64,000 bases of DNA from Vibrio sp. Of7-15 (GTDB lineage: Bacteria > Pseudomonadota > Gammaproteobacteria > Enterobacterales > Vibrionaceae): contig NZ_JAKRGH010000005.1 in assembly GCF_022347565.1 (NCBI RefSeq), positions 221,302 through 285,301 of the forward strand. Reading direction: 5' to 3'. The translations under genes and the position numbers were made by a program. The notes beneath the pieces are model-generated. The model searched no databases. It was not told the origin of the DNA and was given only the letters and a program-made list of their open reading frames with translations. Of the stretch, positions 26,661 to 34,038 are shown piece after piece. Within the stretch, counting starts at the first letter, position 1, and each line of letters opens with the position of its first letter.

Positions 26661-27503
26661 ATGAAGAAACAACGCGCATTTCTTAAGTGGGCAGGTGGTA
26701 AGTATAGTCTTGTTGAAGACATTCAGCGCCATTTGCCGCCAGCTAAGAAGCTCATTGAACCGTTTGTAGGTGCCGGCTCTGTGTTTTTAAACACGGAATA
26801 CGAGCATTATTTACTGGCGGACATCAATCCCGATCTTATTAATCTCTATAATATCCTTAAATCTTCTCCAGAGACGTTTATTGAGGATGCGAGAAAACTA
26901 TTCCAGCCTGAATTTAATAAAAAAGAAGCTTACTTAGAGTTGCGTGCTGAGTTTAATGGTACGGACGATCCCTATCGTCGTTCACTTCTTTTTTTATATA
27001 TGAACCGTCACGGCTTTAATGGTCTGTGTCGTTATAATCAAAAAGGCGGTTTTAACGTTCCATTTGGTTCGTATAAAAAGCCTTATTTCCCTGAACAGGA
27101 GATGCTTTTTTTCGCTGAGAAAGCCAAAAAAGCCACGTTTGTGTGTGAAGGGTATGCGCAAACTTTTGCCCGAGCTCGTAAAGGCAGTGTGATTTATTGT
27201 GATCCACCGTATGCGCCGCTTTCCAATACCGCAAATTTTACCTCTTATGCTGGCAATGGTTTTTCATTAGATGATCAGGCAGCACTGGCTGATCAAGCTG
27301 AGCGTACGGCAACAGAGCGTGGTATACCGGTTCTTATTTCAAATCATGATACAACCTTAACTCGCCGTTTATATCATGGGGCGGATTTAAACGTGGTTAA
27401 GGTTAAGCGTACCATCAGTCGTAATGGCGCTGGGCGTAATAAAGTCGATGAATTAATGGCACTTTTTCATGCCAAAGAAGAGACCACGCCTGAGTCAGAT
27501 TAG
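26661..27503 (+). CDS. dam: DNA adenine methyltransferase (GATC)
   Basis: N6-adenine methyltransferase of the GATC-specific Dam class, 280 aa. The SAM-binding motif FLKWAGGKYSL is at about 5-15 with a second SAM region PFVGAGSVF (about 34-42). The catalytic DPPYAP motif is near 180. It works with SeqA/MutHLS in replication timing and mismatch repair. ATG follows a 68-bp gap after damX. Confidence 0.97.
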   Translation: MKKQRAFLKWAGGKYSLVEDIQRHLPPAKKLIEPFVGAGSVFLNTEYEHYLLADINPDLINLYNILKSSPETFIEDARKLFQPEFNKKEAYLELRAEFNGTDDPYRRSLLFLYMNRHGFNGLCRYNQKGGFNVPFGSYKKPYFPEQEMLFFAEKAKKATFVCEGYAQTFARARKGSVIYCDPPYAPLSNTANFTSYAGNGFSLDDQAALADQAERTATERGIPVLISNHDTTLTRRLYHGADLNVVKVKRTISRNGAGRNKVDELMALFHAKEETTPESD

Positions 27504-27504
27504 C

Positions 27505-27684
27505 CTATAGCACCCATTGTACAATGGTGACTAATAGAGCAATAAACAGTAATACACCGAAAATCCCCATTAAAATATAGGGCCAGATTTGGTCCTGTTG
27601 GAAGTCTTGTTGGCGCTGTTGTTCCGATTGCACACCAAAAAAAGCCCCCGCGACACTTTTTAATACTTGTATGAAAAAAGGCAC
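27505..27684 (-). CDS. DUF2970 small membrane protein
   Basis: Small protein of 59 aa from a GTG at 27684, preceded by a strong GGAGG SD with 7-nt spacing; an ATG 10 codons upstream lacks comparable support. The SVAGAFFGVQSEQQRQQDF motif in the first 30 residues fits DUF2970, followed by one hydrophobic C-terminal helix (about 37-59). It is convergent with dam, whose stop is 1 bp from its own. Function unknown. Confidence 0.8.
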   Translation of the reverse strand: MPFFIQVLKSVAGAFFGVQSEQQRQQDFQQDQIWPYILMGIFGVLLFIALLVTIVQWVL

Positions 27685-27818
27685 GCTGTTTCCTCCGTCA
27701 TTTACCCTTTTCAAGCATAGTTGATACCTTCATCAAGTTGTGAATAAGACAGCGCAACCGTTATCGGGTAGAATTGCGCCGATTTAACTCGACTGTGTTT
27801 AGTACAATAAGGCCCGAC

Positions 27819-28493
27819 ATGAAAGATTTTCTGATTGCTCCATCAATTTTATCTGCTGATTTTGCTCGTTTAGGTGAAGACGTTGAAAAAGTACTGGCTG
27901 CTGGTGCGGATGTGGTTCACTTTGATGTAATGGACAACCATTATGTGCCAAACCTGACATTTGGTGCACCAATTTGTAAAGCGCTACGTGACTATGGCAT
28001 CACGGCTCCAATTGATGTTCATTTAATGGTTAAGCCAGTTGATAACATTGTTCCTGAGTTTGCTAAAGCAGGGGCATCGATGATCACCTTCCATGTAGAA
28101 GCTTCTGAGCATATCGATCGTACGCTCCAGCTGATTAAAGAGCACGGTTGTAAAGCCGGTGTGGTTCTTAACCCTGCAACGCCATTATCTTGCCTTGATT
28201 ACATCATGGATAAAGTGGACATGATCTTACTGATGTCTGTTAACCCAGGGTTTGGCGGTCAGTCTTTCATTCCAAATACACTCGATAAGTTGCGTGCCGT
28301 TCGTAAAATGATTGACGAATCAGGTCGTGATATTCGTCTTGAAATCGACGGTGGGGTTAAGGTTGATAACATTAAAGAAATCGCAGAAGCGGGCGCAGAT
28401 ATGTTTGTTGCTGGTTCTGCTATTTTTAATCAACCAAACTACAAAGAAGTTATCGATGAAATGCGTGCAGAGCTTGCAAAAGTAAACGCATAA
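27819..28493 (+). CDS. rpe: Ribulose-phosphate 3-epimerase
   Basis: TIM-barrel enzyme interconverting ribulose-5-P and xylulose-5-P. The ATG at 27819 gives the standard N-terminus [20 protein letters not shown] (224 aa, E. coli 225); an upstream in-frame reading adds 15 residues without family support. Metal ligands in [13 protein letters not shown] and DVHLMV, plus NPGFGGQ and the phosphate-binding DGGV and AGSAIF motifs, are present. It is followed by a terminator and then gph. Confidence 0.97.
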   Translation: MKDFLIAPSILSADFARLGEDVEKVLAAGADVVHFDVMDNHYVPNLTFGAPICKALRDYGITAPIDVHLMVKPVDNIVPEFAKAGASMITFHVEASEHIDRTLQLIKEHGCKAGVVLNPATPLSCLDYIMDKVDMILLMSVNPGFGGQSFIPNTLDKLRAVRKMIDESGRDIRLEIDGGVKVDNIKEIAEAGADMFVAGSAIFNQPNYKEVIDEMRAELAKVNA

Positions 28494-28521
28494 TCGTAGA
28501 AAGACAGATAGATTTTATATT

Positions 28522-28546
28522 AAGGGGCGATCATGCCCCTTTTTTA
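28522..28546 (+). terminator. Rho-independent terminator after rpe
   Basis: AAGGGGC (28522-28528), GATCAT loop, GCCCC (28535-28539) and a TTTTTT run. It lies between rpe and gph, so gph has its own promoter or depends on read-through. Confidence 0.85.
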
Positions 28547-28570
28547 ATAAGTGATTTAGTAGGAATAAAC

Positions 28571-29257
28571 ATGTCGTTAAGCTCAATTAAACTGATCGCG
28601 TTTGATCTCGATGGAACTTTGTTAGACAGTGTTCCCGATTTAGCGGTGGCTGCGGATCAAGCAGTGCAAGAGATGGGTTTTCCATCAGTAACGGAAGAGC
28701 AAGTTCGTGATTACGTAGGTAATGGTGCGGATATTTTAATTGGTCGTGCGCTTAGCCAAGCTTTAACGGTTAACCCTGAATTAAGCGAAGAAACACGTAA
28801 AAAAGCCCGTGTTTTGTTTGATGATTTTTATGAACAGGGTGGTCACAAGTTAAGCCATTTATACCCTTCGGTGAAAGAAACTTTGGCCGAGCTGAATAAA
28901 GCCGGGTTCACCATGGCGTTGGTTACCAATAAACCATCGAAATTTGTACCAGACGTACTAGCACAGCACGGTATTGATAAATATTTTGTGGATGTCATTG
29001 GTGGTGATTCTTTCCCAGAGAAGAAACCAAACCCAATGGCGCTGAACTGGTTGCTGGAAAAACACAATGTAAAAGCCGAAGAAATGCTGATGGTGGGTGA
29101 TTCAAGTAACGACATCAAGGCAGCTAAAAACGCAGGTTGTTATTCATTTGGTCTGACGTATGGGTATAACCATGGTGAGCCTATTTCTGCGTCTAATCCT
29201 GATTACGTGGCAGATGACATTGCTCAATTACTAGAAGTAGTCCTCGTTTCAGCATAA
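28571..29257 (+). CDS. gph: Phosphoglycolate phosphatase
   Basis: HAD-superfamily phosphatase of 228 aa clearing 2-phosphoglycolate from DNA repair. Motif I FDLDGTLLDS (about 10-19), motif II VTNKPS, the motif III Lys and motif IV MVGDSSNDIKAA are present, with an alpha-helical cap between I and II. The rpe-gph-trpS order is conserved in gamma-proteobacteria. SD TAGGAAT. Confidence 0.95.
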   Translation: MSLSSIKLIAFDLDGTLLDSVPDLAVAADQAVQEMGFPSVTEEQVRDYVGNGADILIGRALSQALTVNPELSEETRKKARVLFDDFYEQGGHKLSHLYPSVKETLAELNKAGFTMALVTNKPSKFVPDVLAQHGIDKYFVDVIGGDSFPEKKPNPMALNWLLEKHNVKAEEMLMVGDSSNDIKAAKNAGCYSFGLTYGYNHGEPISASNPDYVADDIAQLLEVVLVSA

Positions 29258-29316
29258 AGCGGAGAAAACTTGGCGAAAGCCTCTAGTAATATACTCGCCA
29301 ATGGGTACACTGCGTA

Positions 29317-29350
29317 AACCGTGTCGATAAATTCGGCGCGGTTTTTTTAA
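29317..29350 (+). terminator. Rho-independent terminator between gph and trpS
   Basis: AACCGTG (29317-29323) pairs with CGCGGTT (29336-29342, one G-T pair) around a 12-nt loop, followed by TTTTTT. It precedes trpS by about 35 bp. Confidence 0.65.
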
Positions 29351-29383
29351 TCAAATTATTATGAAGTCAAAGGAATCATAAGC

Positions 29384-30403
29384 ATGAGCAAACCCATCGT
29401 ATTGAGTGGCGTTCAACCATCAGGTGAACTAAGTATCGGTAACTACTTGGGTGCTCTACGTCAATGGCAACAGATGCAAGATGATTACGATTGCCAATAT
29501 TGTGTTGTAGACCTTCACGCCGTTACGGTTCGTCAGGATCCAAAAGCGCTGCATGAAGCAACTCTCGACGCATTAGCAATTTGTCTTGCGGTTGGTGTTG
29601 ATCCAAAGAAGAGCACGCTATTTGTTCAGTCACATGTACCAGAGCATGCTCAGCTTGGTTGGCTTCTTAATTGTTACACCCAAATGGGTGAGCTGAGCCG
29701 TATGACTCAGTTTAAAGACAAATCTGCACGTTACGCGAACGATGTAAACGCAGGTCTATTCGGTTACCCAGTGCTAATGGCTGCGGACATTTTATTGTAT
29801 GGTGCTCACCAAGTTCCGGTAGGTAACGATCAGAAACAGCACTTAGAACTTGCCCGTGATATCGCGACTCGTTTTAACAATCTGTACAGCACGCCGGAAC
29901 AGCCAATCTTCCAAATTCCAGAACCGTATATTCCAACGGTGAATGCACGTGTAATGAGTTTGCAAGACGCGACGAAGAAAATGTCTAAGTCAGATGATAA
30001 CCGTAAGAATGTTATCACTCTGCTTGAAGAGCCAAAATCGATCATTAAGAAGATCAATAAAGCGCAAACAGACACAGATACCCCACCACGTATTGCAAGT
30101 GATTGGGAAAACAAAGCGGGTATTTCCAACTTAATGAGTTTGTATTCAGCAGCAACGGGTAAAACGTTTGAAGAGATTGAAGCGCAATATCAAGGTGTTG
30201 AGATGTACGGCCCATTTAAGAAAGACGTAGGTGCAGCCATCGTTGAAATGCTAGAGCCTATTCAATCTGAATATCGTCGTATTCGTGAAGATCGTGCATA
30301 CATGGATAGCGTAATGAAAGCGGGTGCGGAGAAAGCTTCTGAACGTGCAGCAGTGACACTGAAAAAAGCTTATGAAGCGGTGGGTTTTGTTGCTCGCCCA
30401 TAG
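29384..30403 (+). CDS. trpS: Tryptophanyl-tRNA synthetase
   Basis: Class I aminoacyl-tRNA synthetase of 339 aa (E. coli 334). The HIGH-type motif [13 protein letters not shown] (about 11-23) and KMSKSDDN (about 200-207) are present, with the Trp-binding [17 protein letters not shown] segment. SD AAAGGAAT. Own terminator downstream. Nothing unusual. Confidence 0.97.
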   Translation: MSKPIVLSGVQPSGELSIGNYLGALRQWQQMQDDYDCQYCVVDLHAVTVRQDPKALHEATLDALAICLAVGVDPKKSTLFVQSHVPEHAQLGWLLNCYTQMGELSRMTQFKDKSARYANDVNAGLFGYPVLMAADILLYGAHQVPVGNDQKQHLELARDIATRFNNLYSTPEQPIFQIPEPYIPTVNARVMSLQDATKKMSKSDDNRKNVITLLEEPKSIIKKINKAQTDTDTPPRIASDWENKAGISNLMSLYSAATGKTFEEIEAQYQGVEMYGPFKKDVGAAIVEMLEPIQSEYRRIREDRAYMDSVMKAGAEKASERAAVTLKKAYEAVGFVARP

Positions 30404-30436
30404 TCGCAATCTCTAAAACATAGTTTTAAATATATC

Positions 30437-30466
30437 AAACCACTGGCTTCGGTCAGTGGTTTTTTG
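30437..30466 (+). terminator. Rho-independent terminator of trpS
   Basis: AAACCACTG (30437-30445), loop containing TTCGG, CAGTGGTTTTTTG (30454-30466). Strong stem and T-run. Confidence 0.9.
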
Positions 30467-30489
30467 TTTTTGTTGAAAAGTTGACGGGT

Positions 30490-30564
30490 ATCGACATATC
30501 AGTGAAACAAAAGTGATACATCTCTCAATTAGCATTGTTGATTCTTTTAACATTTTCATAAAAG
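30490..30564 (+). promoter_or_regulatory. Promoter block of nuclease 1, duplicated upstream of nuclease 2
   Basis: This 75-bp block aligns without gaps with 33841-33915, about 61 of 75 positions identical by eye. It begins ATCGACATAT and ends CTTTTAACATTTTCATAAAAG. The TTTTCATAAA at its end fits a PhoB half-site (CTGTCATAAA) at 8 of 10 positions. In V. cholerae the related nuclease Xds is under PhoB control. Confidence 0.45.
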
Positions 30565-30682
30565 TACAAAATTCAACGCAGTCTAATAGAGCTTTAACTC
30601 TAATTATTAATAGTGGTTATAAATAAGGTGTCAGCCAGTTGTTGGAAGCTGTGTCAGTTTATAGCTAATTGAGGTGGGTAAA

Positions 30683-33600
30683 ATGAATAATAAAATCACG
30701 CGTTCAGCGCTGGCAGTGGCAATTGGCTCAGCGATTTCGATGGGGGCTCAGGCCGATATTCTTATTTCAGAGTATATCGAAGGAAGCTCTTTTAATAAGG
30801 CGATTGAAATTGCCAATACTGGTACTGAAGCTGTAGTTCTTGATGGTTATACCTTAAAAATTAAATATGATGGTAAAGGCGATTGGCAGTCTGATCATGA
30901 TTTATCAGGTGTAACTATTCCTGCCAATGACGTGTATGTTTTAACTCATCCTAGTGCTAATGATGCGATTAAAGCTGTGTCTGATGCGACAGCAAGCATT
31001 ATTAATCACAATGGTGATGAAACTTATATGCTGTTTAAAGATGGCAACCCACACGACAATATCGGAACTGATGGTGATGTTGATTGGGGTAAAGATAAAA
31101 CTTTTGTTCGTAAAGTTATGACGCCATCCGCTATTTACGATGCTTCAATGTGGGACACCTTTGCGAAAGATAATTCGGATAACTTAGGAACCGTTGGTAA
31201 AGGGACGGAGCCACCACCGCCATTTAGCTGTACAACTGCAGATGGCAGCGAACCAACGTTTACTGCCATTAGTGATATTCAAGGTGATGGCGATAAATCA
31301 CCATTAATTGAATCAGGTGACATTACTGAAAAGGACTACTTTGTTAAAGGTGTTGTAACGGCTCGCGGTGAAAGCTTATTTAAAGGTTTTTACTTATCAG
31401 ATATTAATGTTGATGGTGATGACAACACTTCTGATGGTCTGTTTATTCATACTGGCGACGCGCCAAATGATGATATTCAGCCTGGCGCGATTGTTTGCGT
31501 GAAGGGCAAGGTACAAGAGTATTTCGATCAAACTCAGCTTTCTTCTACTAATGATAGTTATGAGGTGACGGGATCGAGTGAGGAGGTCGCCCCTGTTCCG
31601 CTAGTGATTAAAGAAGGTGAAACATTACGTGATGCACTAGAGCGCCATGAAGGTATGAAAGTGGTATTAGATGCTGATTCTGATCTTTATGTGACACGCA
31701 ACTTTAGCTACGACCACCCAGCACAGCGCAATAACATGGTACTTGCGCATAAAGCGCCACTATTTAAACCTACCCAATTACATCCAGCCGAAAGTGACGA
31801 AGCGGTAGCTCTGACAAAAGAAAATGCTGAACGCCGCGTATTTGTCGAGTCCGATTACAAAGCCGCAAGTGGCAAAATTCCTTATTACCCGACGTTTGGC
31901 CAAGACGTGGATCAAGATGGTTCATCAGAAAGCCACATTCGTTTAGGGTCTCGTGTTGAACAGCTCGAAGCCATGGTGACTTACAGCTATGATGAGTATC
32001 GTTTAGTTGCAACGAATGAAATCACGAAAGAGGCTTTTGTTACCAAAGCAGTGGACTCTGAAGGTAAAGTGCTTTTTGATGTTCAGCGTACAGATGCTCC
32101 AGCAATTGCTGATTCAGATCTTCGTGTTGCTAGCTTTAATGTATTGAACTACTTCACCTCAGTGGCTGATGGTGGTGCGAGCAATCCAACCGGTAGCAAT
32201 CGTGGTGCAACGAACAATAAAGAGTTTTTAGTTCAGCAAGCCAAAATTGTTGAAGCCATGACTAAAATGGATGCCGACATCATTGGCTTGATGGAAATTG
32301 AAAATAATGGCTTTGGGGACAATAGTGCAATCAGGAACTTAATTACTGCACTAAACAGTAAACAGGATGACGTTCATCGCGATAAAACAGTAGAAGAGCA
32401 GCAAAAGTACCATTACACCTATGTTGAAATAGAAGCGGCTGACAAGTATCAAGATGAGTACTTAGGTTCAGATGCCATCATGGTCGCTCTTCTGTACCGT
32501 GCAAGTGAAGTGGAATTAGATGGCGCTGCACAAGTTATCATCACTCCTGAGCAACATGTACCTGCGAATACACAGTACCGTACCAAAGATAACGGTGAGC
32601 TTGAGCTAAACCCAGCTTACGATAAATACCAACGTCACAGCTTATTACAAACCTTTAAGTTAAAGCACAATGACGAAAGTTTATCTGTGGTGGTGAATCA
32701 TCTGAAATCAAAAGGCTCTGAGTGTTTTGAAGAGTGGGCGACTTTTGATGAAAACAGCAATCCAGCGCACTTGCAAGGTAATTGTAATAACTTCCGTGTT
32801 TCTGCTGCTAAAGCCATTGGTGATCATTTAGCGGGCGTAAAAGGCGACATCTTAGTGATGGGTGACATGAACGCTTATGGTATGGAAGATCCAATGCTTG
32901 CGCTAACGGACTACAGTGAAGCGAAGTATGGTCGTACTCTAATGACAGCTTCGCACACAACCTTAGGTGTTGATGATAAGGGGGAACCAGTAGAGTATGA
33001 GAAAGAAGGCTCTAAGATCACTCAAGGTTACGGCTACATTAATTTAAACACGAAATTACATGGCGCAGATACCTTCTCATACACGTATGAAGGTGAGCTG
33101 GGTAACTTAGACCACGCTCTTGCTAACTCATCATTGGCTGACAAAGTGGTTGCGATTGAAGATTGGCACATCAATGCATCTGAAAGTAATTTGTTTGAAT
33201 ACAGCAGCAAATACACAGGTGACATGGTGAAGTACAACGATCAGTTCTCAGCATCAGATCATGACCCAATCATCATCGCTATTGACTTACCTGAGAAAGA
33301 GTTAGCGCTTCCAGAGCCTGGTAAGCAGTTTACGGTTGAATACACATTATCATCTAACGCGTCGGTCGGTGATATCGTTAAGGTAACGCTATCTGAGTCA
33401 GCCACTAAGGTATCTGCACAGTCGGTAGCCACGCCTTATGAAGCGACAGCAACGTTAACTCAAGACGATGTTGATGCGAAGAAAGTGGATGTGGTGTTTA
33501 AAGAAGACATTCCGGCGGGTAACTATGAAATGACAGAAACGTTAACTGATGCTTCAGGCACTACAGTTAAAGAAAGCGAGACTCGTTCAGTTAGTTTGTC

Positions 33601-33706
33601 AGAGCAGAGCGCAACTCCAGCTCCTGTTGAAGAAGATGGTGGCTCATTCGGCTTTGGTGGTTTACTGGCACTGGCTGGTTTAGCATTCTGGCGTCGCCGT
33701 CGTTAA
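30683..33706 (+). CDS. Secreted nuclease, lamin-tail plus endonuclease/phosphatase domain, GlyGly-CTERM (Xds/ExeM-like)
   Basis: About 1007 aa from the ATG at 30683 (SD GAGGTG; a GTG three codons earlier overlaps that SD). Order: signal peptide (1-25, cut after AQA), lamin-tail domain (about 26-165), a middle OB-like region (about 185-300), the endonuclease/exonuclease/phosphatase domain (about 475-870, SFNVLNYF, MEIENNGFG, NHLKSKGS, GDMNAYGMEDP, SDHDPI), then a Thr/Ser-rich linker. The C-terminus has the rhombosortase signal: GGSFGFGG, hydrophobic helix, RRRR. It resembles V. cholerae Xds and Shewanella ExeM, extracellular DNases that recover phosphate and reshape biofilm. Type II secretion with C-terminal processing is inferred. 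It is a paralogue of the next gene. Confidence 0.92.
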   Translation: MNNKITRSALAVAIGSAISMGAQADILISEYIEGSSFNKAIEIANTGTEAVVLDGYTLKIKYDGKGDWQSDHDLSGVTIPANDVYVLTHPSANDAIKAVSDATASIINHNGDETYMLFKDGNPHDNIGTDGDVDWGKDKTFVRKVMTPSAIYDASMWDTFAKDNSDNLGTVGKGTEPPPPFSCTTADGSEPTFTAISDIQGDGDKSPLIESGDITEKDYFVKGVVTARGESLFKGFYLSDINVDGDDNTSDGLFIHTGDAPNDDIQPGAIVCVKGKVQEYFDQTQLSSTNDSYEVTGSSEEVAPVPLVIKEGETLRDALERHEGMKVVLDADSDLYVTRNFSYDHPAQRNNMVLAHKAPLFKPTQLHPAESDEAVALTKENAERRVFVESDYKAASGKIPYYPTFGQDVDQDGSSESHIRLGSRVEQLEAMVTYSYDEYRLVATNEITKEAFVTKAVDSEGKVLFDVQRTDAPAIADSDLRVASFNVLNYFTSVADGGASNPTGSNRGATNNKEFLVQQAKIVEAMTKMDADIIGLMEIENNGFGDNSAIRNLITALNSKQDDVHRDKTVEEQQKYHYTYVEIEAADKYQDEYLGSDAIMVALLYRASEVELDGAAQVIITPEQHVPANTQYRTKDNGELELNPAYDKYQRHSLLQTFKLKHNDESLSVVVNHLKSKGSECFEEWATFDENSNPAHLQGNCNNFRVSAAKAIGDHLAGVKGDILVMGDMNAYGMEDPMLALTDYSEAKYGRTLMTASHTTLGVDDKGEPVEYEKEGSKITQGYGYINLNTKLHGADTFSYTYEGELGNLDHALANSSLADKVVAIEDWHINASESNLFEYSSKYTGDMVKYNDQFSASDHDPIIIAIDLPEKELALPEPGKQFTVEYTLSSNASVGDIVKVTLSESATKVSAQSVATPYEATATLTQDDVDAKKVDVVFKEDIPAGNYEMTETLTDASGTTVKESETRSVSLSEQSATPAPVEEDGGSFGFGGLLALAGLAFWRRRR

Positions 33707-33732
33707 TATAAACATGTCGTTTTATATGTTTA

Positions 33733-33759
33733 AAAACCCTGCTTCGGTAGGGTTTTTTA
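33733..33759 (+). terminator. Rho-independent terminator after nuclease 1
   Basis: AAAACCCT (33733-33740), loop GCTTCGGT, AGGGTTTTTT (33749-33758). It separates the two nuclease genes into independent transcripts. Confidence 0.88.
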
Positions 33760-33840
33760 TTATTTTTTGCTGACCTTCCTTAGCTCATTTTTATTTATTT
33801 ACATTCGTTGTTTTTATTTTTTATATAAAGTCTGATCAAG

Positions 33841-33915
33841 ATCGACATATTAGATTCACAAAAGTGACAGAAATCTCAATTAGTATGGTTAATGCTTTTA
33901 AGATTTTCATAAAAG
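33841..33915 (+). promoter_or_regulatory. Promoter block of nuclease 2 (copy of the nuclease 1 block)
   Basis: Gap-free counterpart of 30490-30564, from ATCGACATAT to TTTTCATAAAAG (33904-33915). Conserved stretches include ACAAAAGTGA, TCTCAATTAG and CTTTTAA-N-ATTTTCATAAAAG. The rest of the 332-bp gap (33707-34038) holds the terminator of nuclease 1 and an AT-rich stretch without ORFs. Confidence 0.45.
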
Positions 33916-34038
33916 ACCAGAATCGGTCGCTCAGAAGCTTGTTTATAAAATCAATAGTGTGACATTAACCATAACCATTACAGGTGTGCCTCTACATTCA
34001 TGGAGTGAAGTTGGCCTGTAGATCATTGAGGTAAGAAA

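Noticed and set aside
30674..30682. GTG three codons upstream as start of nuclease 1
   Set aside because: It falls within the SD (GAGGTG) of the ATG at 30683.
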